Shown piece after piece: positions 10,448-26,397 of a DNA stretch of 64,000 bases; position 1 is the first letter of the stretch, and the number at the start of each line of letters is the position of its first letter. This stretch comes from Escarpia spicata. Taxonomy: Eukaryota > Annelida > Polychaeta > Sabellida > Siboglinidae. Where the stretch lies: contig OZ023207.1 of NCBI GenBank assembly GCA_963995525.1, forward strand, positions 34,727,792 through 34,791,791. The letters run 5' to 3'. The notes under the pieces are model-generated. The model saw nothing but the letters and a program-made list of their open reading frames with translations. It searched no databases and was not told the DNA's origin. The translations under genes were made by a program, and so were the position numbers.

Positions 10448-13065
10448 ATGTTGAAACATTTGAGGGTCTCGAAGACCTGCTGCAATGAAAAAAAACAAAA
10501 AACAAAAACACCACCACCACAACCGCCGTCACCGCCACCTAGCGAAGACGACGACGCGTTATCGGCTGGCCTAAGGCGTGTCGTGCAGGAACATTGGTCC
10601 AGTATACGAATGTCGGTGTTCCGCGGTCCTATCCATTCGCGCTATAATTATCAGTTGACCGATTGTGCGGACACGGGCGCGCTCGAACCCCGACTACGAC
10701 AAATGTTCGCTGTACAAACACGCGCGTTTAAGATAAATTTAAGTTTCGGGTTTATTCTGTGCCACAAGGAGTCGGGGCGTTAGAGGTATTATCATTCGTC
10801 CTGTAATCGCTGCGACCGCTACCTGGAAGTCCCCGCGCTCATTACCAACGCCCACTCGTTCGAACGCTTCCTCGACACCGTCCGTACACCCGACGTTCTT
10901 CAGTACGTCATAGCGCTACGATCCGACAAGGGATGGGTAGCGGAATTGGTAACGAACGTAACATACTTCCTCAACGCTATCATCCACCACCCTATCGGTT
11001 GTCTCGACGCGCAACTCCCCGCCTACCTGTACGCCAACAAGTAGGTCGTCGCTCTAGCGAAAGATCAACGAGGCATGCCCATCGCGGATAACTTATGCCT
11101 CTTACGTTGTTTGGCGCTCCATAGAAGACGACTAGACACGGGCAGCGATGCCTGCATCGCCCGTTTGACGGCCCCAGCAAAAGTCTCTACGACGAGCACA
11201 GCAGCGCCACCGGAGACGGCGGCGGCGTGAATCCCTTCGCGTTCGCCAGCGTCCCTCTGAACGATCTCGACCGGGTGGAGGCGATCTTTAAAACGAACGT
11301 CACCGTGTATCGACTGACGGAGGAGACGCCCGGGAAAACGGCCGCCGAGTTGGTCCGTCGTTCCCTCTACACGCACCCCACTACCCTGAACGTCCACCTA
11401 AACGACGCGCACTATTCCTACATACGCCACTTCTCGCGGTTTACGCAGACGTACCTATGCGGTAAGTGCGGCAACTCGCTGTGGCGAAGCGCCTACAAAT
11501 TGCGGCGTCACGAAGCGACGTGTAGGGTGGCGTTCGCCACGTCTTCCCCGGCGATTTTGAGTGCTACATCGACGATCGTGACCTGTCGCCGGATACCGGC
11601 AAATGCCGGTGGATAGCCGGCCACGAGCTAATCAACGTGAGTATCGCCTCGAACGTCCCCGGCCACGAGGCGGCGCGATGCTTCGTCAAGACCGGCGATT
11701 CGGCCGATCTCGCGAGGCGCCTGATCGTCGCCGTGGAGGCCGTGAGCGAAGCGGCGTGCGCGGCTCTGCGACCGTCGTACGACCTGACCTTCGAAGCGCT
11801 CGACGCCGCCGCCACCTCAAAGTAGGAGGAGGAGGAGGAGGAGGAGGAGGAGGAAGAGGAGGAAGAGGAGGAGGAGGAGGACAAGTCGTCCTCTTTCACC
11901 GCACTCGCCGATCGCCTGTGGGCGCATCTACGCCAGCTCCCTGTCCTCGGCTTCAATTCGGGTAAGTACGGCTTGAACGTCGTCAAGAATGATCTGACTC
12001 CCCTGCTCACGACCGACGGCCAACACACGTCGTCGGCGTTTACGATCAAACGTCAGAACAACTTTATTTGTCTAGCGACGGCGACGCTCAAGTTCCTAGA
12101 CATCACCAATTACCTGGCCCCCGGTTTCAGCTACGAGAACTTTCTGAAGGCGTATGGCTGCGAACTGACGAAGGGCTACTTCCCCTACGAATACCTCGGC
12201 ACGTTGCAGAAACTAGACGACACCGCGGGAGGCGTTCTACAGCCACCTGAAACGCGAAGGCATCTCCGTCGCGGCGTACAATATGTGCGTGACGAATGGA
12301 TGACGACGCTGAGGGACTTCCTCGTGTGGTACAACAACAGAGATGTGGTGCCGTTCTTGGAGGCCGTCGACAAACAGTTCGCCTTCTACCGGCAGCGTCG
12401 CATCGACATGTTCAAGGACGCCATCAGCGTACCGGGCCTAACGCTGCTCTACCTGTTCAACGATCTCCCGTCGTCGATTCACTTCACTCTTTTCAACGAG
12501 CCGAACAAGGACCTGCACCGGCTCGTACAATCGCAGATCGTCGGCGGTCCCTCGGTCATCTTCGCGCGTCATCACGAGGCCGACGTGACCGTTCTACGCC
12601 TGGAGGGAGGGAGTACGGCGAGTCGGCGGCGCGGCCTTATCGCTCGGTCGTGGGCTTCGACGCGAACGGCCTCTACCTATGGGCTATCACGCAAGAGATG
12701 CCGACGGGGTGGTAAACGCGCCGTCGCGAGGAGAACGCCTTTCGGCCGGAACGCGAGCACCGCTACGGTCGTATGGCCGTGCAGTGGCTGACGTGGGAGG
12801 CCGAACGGACGGGGGTGCGCATACGAAACCAGACCAACGGGCGCGAGAAACGCATCGGCAAGTACCGGGTCGACGGCTGGTGTCGCGAGACGCGAACGGC
12901 GTACCAGTTCCACGGTTGCTACTTCCACGGCTGCCCGTGCAAGGGGAGGACGACGAACGACGTTATCGGGAAGCCGATGACTCAACTGTACGCCGAGACG
13001 AACGCCGTTACGGCCTACCATAGCCGTTTCGTCACAGTCGTCGAAATGTGGGAATGTCGGTGGGG
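10448..13065 (+). pseudogene. Polinton DNA polymerase B, 5' two thirds, decayed (element B)
   Basis: The frame begins near the second half of the N-terminal finger and follows the complete polymerase block for block. It shows the RYNY region, an internal Cys finger CGKCGNS...RRHEATC near 11460-11525, LGFNSGKY, WYNNRDV, motif A DANGLYLWAI near 12660-12690, and HGCYFHGCP up to VVEMWECRW. Breaks include TAG codons at 10781 and 11042 and several frame changes (11227-11616, 11637-11825, 11973-12791, 12773-13065). A GAG run at about 11826-11882 adds poly-Glu in a region where the intact gene has Asp-rich sequence. The similarity ends abruptly at about 13065, where a minus-strand retrotransposon fragment begins. 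Motifs B and C are therefore missing. Confidence 0.88.
11826..11883. repeat. GAG trinucleotide run
   Basis: Almost pure GAG/GAA repeats within the decayed polymerase; period 3 fits replication slippage inside a coding frame. Confidence 0.95.
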
Positions 13066-14030
13066 CGATATGTGGGTCTCAAACCAGTCTGCGCTGCTTT
13101 TTCTCTGTTTGCCGAAAGTTGTCGAAGCGGCTATGTAGATGCTGTCTCTGATGTGTGACCATTTGGCTTCTATACCTCCTCCTGTAGTGCGATGTAGAAC
13201 CTGTTCAAAATAATTTAGGTACCTTTTAGTCAGCGATGGAACTGAGGTATAGGCAGCGTTGATACGATGTTGACACATCTGCTTGGAATGATGAATCTTC
13301 TTTGGCCTGAGGTGTGGTCAGTGTCGCACTCCGCACTGTGGAAGCTGCGTGCGATGAGCACATTGTTGACAGAAGTCCGCCTGGTAATGACGAGGACCAA
13401 CTGGTGCCAGCGATGGGATCGCAGATGTATCCATGATACTTTCTGACGGGGTTTAGTTTTGAAGATTGTGTTGGCGATGCAGTGTTTGTGAAAAGAGCAC
13501 AGCTCGAGTAGTTGCTCTCCGTTTTCATTCATTTTTACAGTGCCGTAGTGGCCAAGACAGGTTGACCATGAATTATTGTGGTCGTCACCGAAATCTTCCA
13601 ACAGGAAAACATGTTCAGAGGCGGGAATGTCGTTGATTATACAGTGGAGGCGTTCTTTGACTTCTGGTGGGGAACAGAGTGTTGGAGCATATATGCTCAG
13701 CAAGTTCACTTTGCCTGGCTCAGTAAATATACGGAGGGATGGGTTGCGTTCTGAGCCATTTGTTGGTGGTTCAATTGTGCTCAGAGGGGAGATCCTGAGA
13801 GCAAACCCCACCCCATGTAAGCGGGTTTCATTGGGATATTTTCTTAGCCAGAAGGTGTAATCTTTCTCCCGCACCGAACCGTTTGCTGCGAGGGGTGTCT
13901 GTTAAAGAGATGCAATGTCTACATTTTGTTTTCTGAGCTCTCTGTCGATAACAACTCTCTTCCGTGGGTCTGTAATCTGCGTGAGGTCTTCCAACAGGCC
14001 AGGACAAATGGTATTCCGTGTTGTACAGTC
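13066..14030 (-). pseudogene. Non-LTR retrotransposon AP-endonuclease fragment (CR1-like group)
   Basis: Read on the minus strand the order is VVIDRELRKQNVDIASL (about 13910-13960), REKDYTFWL, HGVGFALR, LSIYAPTLCSPPEVK, EHVFLLEDF, WSTCLGHYGT, LELCSFH and WIHLRSHRWHQLVLVITRR. Beyond the endonuclease it continues to KWSHIRDSIY near 13170 and ADWFETH near 13075. These are hallmarks of the exonuclease-endonuclease-phosphatase domain of metazoan retroelements often annotated as craniofacial development protein 2-like. An in-frame stop near 13912 and a change of frame (13230 versus 13015 blocks) break it. No RT domain follows: the 3' part ends exactly where the Polinton polB sequence starts. Confidence 0.85.
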
Positions 14031-14649
14031 GCGTTTAGTCGACTATGGAGTGACACTTTCCATAGCACATGCCTGGGAAATATATGTGGGGGTCCTGGGT
14101 TGCCCAAGCTGCAAGACCCCCCCCCTCGGCCTCGTTAGTGGAATCCAAAGGAGTGCAGAGCACTATATTTGGCACATGTTTGGCTGCAGCAGCTGTCGGA
14201 AGATGTCATGCGGATGACATATGACAGCCTTCGGGGCTCCACCCCAGATTTTCTGTCTGGGTTTACTCCCGTAGCATTTGTCTCTCCAGAGACTTCCACA
14301 AGACAGTGGGGGTTTATGATCAGAATGTTCCGTCTCTTAGATTGGTTGCCATCCAAGGCCAGTGACCCGAGTCTGCTCATTGCTATTTACCCATAGCTGG
14401 AGGTTGAATTAGTGAGCGTCGGGATATGTCCACACACCAGTGGGCCCAGCACAGTGCACACGAGGGCTCCAGCCTAATCCCCAATCCCCAGCACAATTGC
14501 TTGGGGCCGCAAGGTACCCAGTTTACATCCGTAGTGCACCACAAGGAGGTTTTACTAGGGTCTTGTCTGTGAAGAGGCTATGGACTAGCAGAGGAGACTT
14601 ACACATTCGCACTTGTTTTTTTGTACATATGAGGGGGAGGAAGAGAGAA

Positions 14650-14930
14650 TGAGAGAGGGAGGGAGAGAGCAAGTGTGGGAGGGAGGGAGGGAGGGAGGAA
14701 GGGAGGGAGGGAGGGAGGGAGGGAAGGAGGGAGGGAGGGAGGGAGGGAGGGAGGGGGGAGGGAGGGAGGGAGGGAGGGAGGGGGGAGGGAGGGAGGGAGG
14801 GAGGGAGGGAGGGCGGGAGGGAGGGAGGGAGGTAGGGAGGGAGGGAGGGAGGGAGGGAGGGAGGGAGGGAGGGAGGGAGGGAGGGAGGGAGGGAGGGAGG
14901 GAGGGAGGGAGGGAGGGAGGGAGGGATAGG
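14650..14930. repeat. (GGGA)n microsatellite
   Basis: About 280 bp of GGGA/GGAG units with few interruptions (GGAA, GGGG, GGC). Flanked by GA-rich shoulders. Confidence 0.97.
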
Positions 14931-15109
14931 GAGAGAGATGGAGCGAGAGAGAGGGATATTTGGATTCCGAATCGAAAGTGTTTATTAGTATAATTTTCAA
15001 AACATAAATATCTACAGCCCAAATATGAAATGACATGTGATAAAATAGCAGATAATAATACATGCATGTACTAAAAAACCAAAATGTACAACTTAAAGTA
15101 AAACAGTTA

Positions 15110-15150
15110 AGAGAGAGAGGGAGAGAGGGAGAGGGGAGAGAGAGAGAGAG
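15110..15150. repeat. (GA)n / GAGGGA tract
   Basis: GA-rich run changing to CGCGCGCG at its right end. Confidence 0.9.
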
Positions 15151-15821
15151 CGCGCGCGCCTATCTATGTACGTGCGGGCGTGCGTGTTTATATGTGTGGT
15201 ATGTGTGTACGCGTGTGCATTTGGACACTTGAGAGGTGTTTATGTGAATGTGTTGAAGCGAAGGTTTGGATGTGAGTGTGATCGTGAGCGCGTGTGCATC
15301 TGTCTAACATAGTAGAATGAGAGAGTGTGTACTCTATACATATACAACCGAAACTTGGTATTCCTACCTGACATTAATTCACCTATGCCTAATGCCAGTT
15401 GTTCGTAATATTATCGGCATCTTGGGACGAGCTGGTGCCCTTCCAGACGCTTGTACTCCCTGCTCACGACTTCTTTCACGTCATCCGTGTACCACTGAAG
15501 TAGCTGTTGGTACGACACAGTAACACTTATTGTTGGTATGACGTTTGGCATCTGTCCTTGATCAATAACCATGGATACTTACATTGGCACCGGAACGTTG
15601 TGAATATCCGGTGGGCTGAGACTTCCAAAAAACCTCCATTTATTCATTTACACCGCCGAGGCTCTCCATAAACTCCAACTGCACTCCTATATCCGGCTCA
15701 CCAAATACTGCAATTGCCTTGAAATTCACCAAAAACATGGCCGCATAGCACAACTAGGCGTGGTATATCGCTGTGCATTATCGCTGTGCATTACCAAGTC
15801 TAGACCAAAAATCGGAATCCT

Positions 15822-15837
15822 TAATGTGTGTGTGTAT

Positions 15838-15876
<39 letters not shown>

Positions 15877-15887
15877 TGAGTATGTGT

Positions 15888-15933
<46 letters not shown>

Positions 15934-15964
15934 TGTGAGTGTGTGCTTAAGCGCGCGTGTGTGT
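15822..15964. repeat. (TG)n microsatellite
   Basis: TG repeats in two long blocks with TATG and TCTG interruptions. Confidence 0.95.
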
Positions 15965-16651
15965 GTCTTCACGGAAAATATGCAGTGACTGACTTCTTCG
16001 AAGCATGATCGAGAAGTTGGGATGTAGGCAGCTGATGCTACCTCAGATGTTATTGCAAACGCTTTTCAACGTTGACTTCCTGCTATGCGCGGTTTCGCTG
16101 GCGTTCCCAACAACATTTAAATTATCATTGGAGTCACAACTTAGCGGCTATTACTACGAACTGAATGAATTTCTGTCGGTTGTGCTGGGGAAGATTCGGC
16201 ATTTTCGTCGAATCAAATCCTAATGGCGGATAGTTTTAGATATGTTAATGAGACCGCAGGAACCAGTAGAGCTGTGTAAATGTTCAGACAGTGCGCCGAC
16301 GACTTGCGCAAACAAACGTTCGAAACTGGTGTTCAGCCAGCTGACCCATCCTGACGCCGCATCACTGAATGGCATGACTGCAAAGCTCAACATATCCTGA
16401 AATGACGTCAGAGTCAGTGCCGTATGAACCTCTTCTCGGGTGAAAGCATGTTTTGCTCTGACTACATGGACGGATGTAGGAGAGTCTGCTGTCGTGTTGG
16501 CGAAAGATATGTTGATGATATAAGGGAACCTGCAGTATGACTCAAGTGTGATATTATTATGAACCAATGTGTGGGACTCGGCTTCTTACAACATCGCGCT
16601 AAAGATCGGGAAATTACAGCAGCTGTAGATTAACCAAGGGTTCATTTTGAA

Positions 16652-16939
16652 ACAAGATAAAGCACGCATACACATTACTATAGACACACAAGATTACCAC
16701 CAACACCAAGACATCACCATTATGTACTGGCCTTCTCTTTGTCCGAATCTCAATCGTATTGAGCACTTTTAGGATGAGTTGAAGAGACGAGTATACAGAT
16801 ACATTCCCGACCAGCAACAACCACAAAATATGTACAAAGCTATTGATTACGATCAGGGCAAGTGCATTCGGCCTGGTTCACGCCATGGTGCGGGATACGA
16901 AGTCGTCATCAATGCCAATGTCACACAGTACTTAACGTA
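16652..16939 (+). pseudogene. Tc1/mariner transposase, C-terminal fragment
   Basis: One frame reads QDKARIH at the left, then YWPSLCPNLNRIEHF, an in-frame stop, and DELKRRVYRYIPDQQ, ending with ANVTQYLT at a TAA near 16938. The Tc1 family has WPSxSPDLNPIEHxWDxLKRRV here, with the last catalytic Asp in PDLNP; this copy has Asn in its place and a stop where Trp is expected. The N-terminal DNA-binding part is absent. Confidence 0.75.
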
Positions 16940-20006
<3,067 letters not shown>

Positions 20007-20211
20007 CCAAGCCTCGTGGCAGTTGTACGCCCGAGATAACGTGAAGCACGGAGCTCATGCCCGCGCTCTGTTCACCAATAACTGCACCTTCCGGGAGAGA
20101 AATGTCCTTGTCAAGTCCGAGCAATCTCAGTGTGTCAATGAGATCAATGAACGGACGGACGTTGTCTTCATAGGCTTCTGACAGACAGGGCAAATGCGGT
20201 GGTTCTTCCAT
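20007..20211 (-). pseudogene. Dynamin/Mx-like GTPase exon with altered P-loop
   Basis: Translation from an ATG at 20211 gives [19 protein letters not shown], then a segment ending [13 protein letters not shown] and [10 protein letters not shown]. Dynamin-superfamily GTPases, and Mx proteins in particular, have this N-terminal layout with a G1 motif GxxxSGKS(S/T). Here the lysine is replaced by Met, which would abolish nucleotide binding in known members. The frame ends at a good donor (TTGG|GTAAAA at 20007/20006), where the Mx exon end after LPRG-G is expected. An acceptor-like site TTCCTGAAG|GCG lies a few bases before the ATG. No neighbouring exon is recognised within several kb on either side, so it is either a lone exon of a gene with long introns or, more likely, a pseudogene. 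Confidence 0.65.
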
Positions 20212-20616
20212 TCTCTTCGCCTTCAGGAAGAATGGAGAACGTGTAATTACAAGGCATACCATATATCATTTAATTCCGTTACCATTGATATAAATGTTTT
20301 GCATGTTAACTTAAACTCTTTAATTCTAAATTCGATATTGTCATTTGAGTTTTCATCTTCTACGTCTACCAACCTCACGTTTCCATGACCTCCTTGTCAA
20401 CCTCCTCTCTCGTTCGTTGTGTGTGTCCTGTCCATTTTAGTCTGCTTCCAAATACCTTCGTTTCTTATTTGCGCACATCTACATTATCCATTTTTGCTTA
20501 ATACTTAATATGTTCTTGTAACATTTAACAACATATTGACAGTTATACAAGTAGTCGTATTGTAGCATGAACAGAGAATATGTCAACATTACATTCCGGA
20601 TGTTTTATTGTAATAA

Positions 20617-20653
<37 letters not shown>

Positions 20654-20694
20654 GAATGAATGAATGAATGAATGAACGCTTATTCAGAACATTG

Positions 20695-20725
<31 letters not shown>

Positions 20726-21140
20726 CAAGACAAACAAACAAGTTTAACTATAATACAAGTGAGAATATACAATGTTTGAATACAAATGAGAATATACAAT
20801 GTTTCACTCTGTGTAAAGTTACCCCTGACATATATTTATTGATACATATATGTATACACATACATACATATGTATATACACACACACATACATACATATC
20901 CATACATATATACACGTATACATACATACAGACATACGTACGTGTATATTGAAACATCGATATTATACTAATTGAACTTACTATTCATCTAGTCATCTAG
21001 CTACAATAATTGAAAACGTGCAATGGAATATATGCATGTTCACAATATAAAGTAAGTCGTGATTAGCTCGCATTGAGTAAGCTATTTCCCGTCTAGTAAA
21101 CAAACACTGAATATTTGACGGCAAACAGCTATAGTAAGCT
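20212..21140. other. Host DNA with microsatellites
   Basis: A (TG)n run at about 20618-20643, GAAT repeats to 20675, (TA)n at 20701-20724 and a CATA/CACA-rich stretch at 20845-20945. No gene seen. Confidence 0.7.
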
Positions 21141-22500
21141 TTATACATACATAATAATGGTTTCAGTTGTATGGTACCTGGACATTTTAGAACATTTTAC
21201 AAATTGTAAAAGTGAGTTTGTATGATCCAACCGTTTGTATAACGCCGATGTAACGGATAACCGGCTTCGACGAAACAACACAATGACTTGGTCAACAGGC
21301 GGGTGAACACGTTTCCGATTGTTCACTGCAGATATAACGATCACCTTGGTTTTGTTCTCGTTAAGCCGGAGATTATGGTAAGACATCCACGCTTTCACAT
21401 CGGTGGTACAACGAGATATTCGGTCGGTGGTCATTGTAAGTGGCTGGTCTCTGGGAAAGTCCACATATAATTGCATATCATCAGCGTACATATGATAGCG
21501 CAGTTGATGATGTTCAAAAGATGGTTGAGTCCAAGTCAGTAGATCGTGAGCAGAAGACGTCCGAACACGCTGCCCTGGGGCACATCACATGTTACATCGA
21601 CACTTCTTGAAATTATGTTGCCAACTTTAGCTGCCTGTGTTCGCTGTGACAGATACGACTTTAACCAACACATTGCGTTGCCACGCACGCTAATTCTGTG
21701 CAGTTGATTGAACAGTAAATGATAGCCGACAGTATCAAAAGCGGCACAGAGATATAGTAGCACTAGTAGCATGCTCTTCTTGTTATCCAGAGAAAGCAGT
21801 ATGTCGACCTGTATGCGTACTATGGCTGTTTCTCAGCTGTACATTGGACGGTACGCACTTTGGAAAATATCGAAGATGCCGTTCGCATCCATGTGCTGTC
21901 GTACTTGGATTGCAATGCATCTCTCGACGAGCTTCGATACAAAAGACATATTGGATATTGGACGATAATTCGATAACAGATCTGGATCAAGACCATTCCT
22001 CTTTAATAGCGGTGATACTACATCATCTTTCATGACAGATAGTGATGCCGACACGATGGACATGTTAAAAATGCTGGTCCAAGAATTCCAATGTTACATT
22101 TAAGCATGCTTCCAGAAATGACGATGATGATATCAATGCTGGAAGACGATTTGCTGGATGTCTTCTCAACCAGACCGCAGATGTCGGTAACTGTAGCAAG
22201 TTGAAAGTCGCACAGTGGTTCTTTAATACGGCATTCGATGCCGTGTAGGAATGCGGGCAGCTGGCACTGCGAGCATGCAGTCACCAGCCGTGTACTGATA
22301 TCAGCGATCTTATCTGTGAAGTAAGAGACCAATCGCTCAGCTAGCGCATCCGACCCGGATCACATTCGGGGAGGACAGCCGTACGAGTACGACCCATCAA
22401 ACTGTTCGTGATGCGATACATTGCTTTGGTATCGTGAGATGTAGCTTCGATTTCAGCACAGTAATAAGCAGATTTGGTTGTGGCGATTATCTGCATTAAT
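21141..22500 (-). pseudogene. Non-LTR retrotransposon reverse transcriptase (CR1/L2-like), broken
   Basis: On the minus strand the blocks are in RT order: DKIADISTRLV (about 22300), LLKRNGL...LSNYRPISNMSFVSKLVERC (21833-22063), FQSAYRP, LYLCAAFDTVGYHLLFNQL (21536-21772), VTCDVPQGSVFGRLL, then MYADDMQLYVDFPRDQP (21491) with the catalytic YADD, and LNENKTKVIVIS. Three frames are needed, so it is inactive. No endonuclease domain is visible upstream, consistent with 5' truncation, which is usual for this class. Confidence 0.88.
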
Positions 22501-25317
22501 GTGCACGCAAGTCAGTGTAAATGTCACGATGGACTGCTAGCCGCGTATGACGCCACTAGCGCTCTGCTCGTCGCACTTGCTGTCTCATCAGCTGTCAGTC
22601 CGCCATGGTTGTTTTGGACGCAAATTTAGCACTCTAACAACATGAAAAGCATCATAATCATCAAAGGTATATAAAGGAGTTGAGTCCTTGCTCAGCCATG
22701 TTTCGCTTATTGCTATAATTTCAAAATTTACATTCAGTAATTTAAGAAGATCTTATATTTCACTGAAGGTAATATTACTCAGACATCTAGCATTAAGATG
22801 TACCAAAGGCAGACCACATTTATAATTTATATTTAGCTCATTATTGAATTGCTGTTATGTATAATGTTTACATAAAGTTGAGATGTTGTTACCCAAATTA
22901 TTTTCAGGATCGGCATCCTTTTCAAAATGACTCCTGCTATGTTCAATATATATGTAGGTTTCAAATATGTATTCCATATCATCACAATTTGTGAGTGGGT
23001 AATTTTTTGTTCACGCTGTTTGCCATGTATATGGTATATAGTAGGTATTGAAATTAAGTAGAAACAGTGCATATGTGATACATTTGTGCGTGCTTGCGGG
23101 TATGTGCTAGTCACCTCGGTTCGCCCAGACCTTGCCATCTACCATCCACATACTAAGCAAATTCCAAATTCACATAATTGAACTGACTGTACCATTTGAA
23201 ACTAACATCAAGAAACACCATATGTTCAAACTAACAAGCATGCCACACTAATCCATGATATAAACAATAACGGAATAAAATCAGAATTATCATGCATTGT
23301 ACAGTTGTAATAGGTTGAAGAGGCTATGTATCTGAACCCAATAAATCTAGACTGACAACCTCCTTAAAATCTCTTTGGAATAAAACCACCAACAAAACAA
23401 ACAAAACAGCTGACTCTATCCTTGTCTAAACTAGCCCTGATAACTTCATTCACCCTTTTTAAATGCAATAACGAACCGCAGTGGTTTGGCCCAAGACTAA
23501 TTTAAATATGATGACCATCACCCCAGTCAATCAGTACAAAATAAAATTGTTGTCACACTTTATTGTACTTTACCGTATGAATAAAGTGATAGTATCATAT
23601 CTATATATTGTTTTTTTTAAGAGATACATATATTGTCATTTGCATTAACTGCTATAATGCAGTGTTACCTACAACGAACCGTTAAACATTCCTATATATC
23701 CTTCCCAATGCGATACATGTCCATGTGCCAAAATCTGATAAAACATAATTGGGCGTTAGTGATAAACGGTGGCGCCACTTTGCGAAGCTAGCCTGACTAA
23801 CCGAGGCTATTCAGAGACAATCGACGTGGGCATTTGCAGAAAATGTAAACTATTTATTTACAGCACCATCGATTCCATTTATTTGATTTGATGTGCATAA
23901 CTGCGCTGCTCGCCTAATAACCATGACACGCATGAACACGCAAACACCGGTGTTAAGTAATCCAGACTGCACTTGCCTCTAGCGACATATCGACGACGCT
24001 TAAAAGGTCAACAACTAAGGTGCCCAGTGCCGACATGCACGAGTGATATCGTGACGAAACACGAGGCAGCTCGTACTTTACGACCAACGGAAAAGATGCT
24101 ACTCGTTGTTCATATGCCACAAAACAAACCAGCATGGCTTCGGGCAGCGATCACGTGATTACTAGTCTGGCGTTATTGAGTCTATTAGTCGTACATCATT
24201 GCCATTATTTGATATCCAGTCGTCAAGGTGATCCGCCATCTTGGCTATACACAATCGAATGTTGTGTAATGTTTACAATGGATCTGAAACGGTGCAGTAA
24301 TATTTTGATGGATAATGACATCTCAAACGTGTGACAGTAATATAGGTACAAGTTCTTAAGGTGATCGGCCAAAGTTGTGCTGCTAAAAACCTGGTGGACT
24401 GTTTCCCTCGTTTGATTGCAATAAACACTGACGCGCCTTCTTGCAGTTGTTGTGTATAACCCGCCAAAGGCCGTTGCTAGGATACGATACCGGACGTCAC
24501 TTCATCGCTAATCTTCCCAATGGCAATGGCTACTAGAGCCATAGTGTATATGACTATGGGAGTACGCTCTAACTTTTGAGTTGTTTTAGGTTTTTACTAT
24601 TCAATAAAACGCTATAATTATGTTCAACATTGCAAATTGTACTAAATGCCATCTATATGATATGGAGATGCCAGACCTACACGTTGATGTCTAAATTTCG
24701 TGACTGTTGTAAATACTCGTCCTATTTCACCATATTTCATAAGAATAATTTACCGGTTGTGAAACGTCATACTCACAAAAATATCCCCATTACCGTTGCA
24801 CCTTCTGGACTGTGACAATTCAAAATAGGAAATTGCTAATAAAATCACACAACATCAGACTAAGTATTTCTAACCTCCAGAATTAAACGACAATTTATCA
24901 GAATATTCGTCAAGAGTTTCTACGTAACACGCACACTAGCAAATACGCCAAGCCTGAGGATGGCACTATATGCATATACGAAGAACACTGCTTCCGAAGT
25001 ATTCTAGCCTGTACTGGCTTATTGTTACAATATTATGGTTACCTTACTATAGTAGCCTGTATCTATGCAATGCTATAGGATTACGTTCAGGATTATAAAG
25101 CTTGAAAGATTACAAAGGTAACACAATTATCATGCCTAGCATATTGAGCCACTGTACCCCAGTTAACTCTACCCCGAATGCACTCAATGCACACACGTGA
25201 CATTTTTCTACAAAAGGCCATCTGCAGCGGAGAGAGCACATGTGCATTAACTTCATGATACAACCTGGATGATTCACGTTAAATCACAAAATAATACAGT
25301 TATGGAATTTACTTTTG
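22501..25317. other. AT-rich host DNA, nothing recognised
   Basis: No frame with family hallmarks, no RNA gene, no long repeat found on either strand. Confidence 0.5.
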
Positions 25318-25406
25318 ATAGGTAGGTAGGTAGGTAGGTAGGTAGGTAGGTAGGTAGGGAGGTAGTTAGGTAGGTAGGTGGGTAGGTAGGTAGGTAGGTA
25401 GGTAGA
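25318..25406. repeat. (GGTA)n microsatellite
   Basis: About 20 GGTA units with two GGGA/GTTA interruptions. Confidence 0.97.
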
Positions 25407-25487
25407 TATTAGAGAAAAATGGGTGTACTGGGCTCAAGTATCCTCTGTTAAGGATTTGGAACATGAGCGAAGACCCTAATGCACTGG

Positions 25488-25765
25488 CAACGGAGTATAG
25501 GTGGCGAATGTGAACCCTAAACCCAGACATCAAAATCAGTTTACTCCTATCGGGTAGATGGTCTTCTCTGCAAAACAATTTTTTTTAATAAACCTAAAAA
25601 AGAAAAACATGTATGATTAATGGTACATCTAAATAACGACTATCGGTCTACAACCGACACGAGAATGCGTGATTATCCAGTCATGGCACAGGGATGCATT
25701 CAGCCGTTACATTCCCATGCCACTGAACATTAAGCAATGACCAATTGGACAAGGCTGAGGATAGT
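25488..25765. repeat. Outer repeat A, left copy
   Basis: Contains GGTAGATGGTCTT, AACATGTATGATTAATGGTA and CAGCCGTTACATTCCCAT, all found again in the same order at 28068-28345. Confidence 0.8.
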
Positions 25766-25864
25766 AACCGGGGGTTACTCTCCTCTGTCCTGTTAAATAA
25801 CATAGATGAATACATATTTTTGTTTAGTTTAAAACAAACAAAAAAACTTACATATACAATCACA

Positions 25865-26114
25865 GAGGGTTCGCTACAAGATGGAAATAGTATTTGCGAC
25901 CTGATGGTGTTCTTCTGAATCAGAGGGGGACGAGGCTCTAGTTAAAAAAACATACGGTGTGCCGTACGAAGGTATGCGCTGAAATTAAAGTAAACACGGG
26001 AATGCGAAGTTGTGGTGCTGCCCACAGTGCCGCTACTGCTGACCACCCCACACCTCCACACACACGTGTCGTTGTTATTAATAATTAATACATGGGCATT
26101 TAGTAATTATTTCG
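25865..26114. repeat. Penelope-like pseudo-LTR, left copy (B)
   Basis: Starts GAGGGTTCGCTACAAGAT and ends TAATTATTTCG; matches 27793-28047 nearly throughout, including CACACCTCCAC and a TTATTAATAATTAATACATGG tail. Confidence 0.85.
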
Positions 26115-26397
26115 CACGGTTAACCTGTAAAAACAAAATAAGCCATTAAATTGTGCATGAATATATCTATCCTATCATAGTTGTACAGGAGACGGAAACA
26201 TGTGAAGCCGTACGAGCCAGCACTGCTGCAACCCGACAACCTCACATGCAGCCTAATCCCCCTAACAACTACACAATTGCCGACGACGTCTCACAGTGTC
26301 CTAAACGCTAGAGTCATTGTTCTGTAGAAGTCCATTGTTCATTGTAATGTGATGGCCACCAGCATATCTTTCAGATTCTTGTTCTTTGAGAATGCTG

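Larger units (their letters stand above)
14031..16651. other. Non-coding host DNA with simple repeats
   Basis: Apart from the three simple-repeat tracts listed separately I see no coding segment, RNA gene or transposon signature here. Long frames over the repeats are translation artefacts. Confidence 0.6.

Noticed and set aside
14585..15067. Several Pro/Ser/Leu or Gly/Arg/Glu repeat frames of 84-160 codons
   Set aside because: They translate the (GGGA)n tract in different frames; no non-repeat coding sequence is attached.
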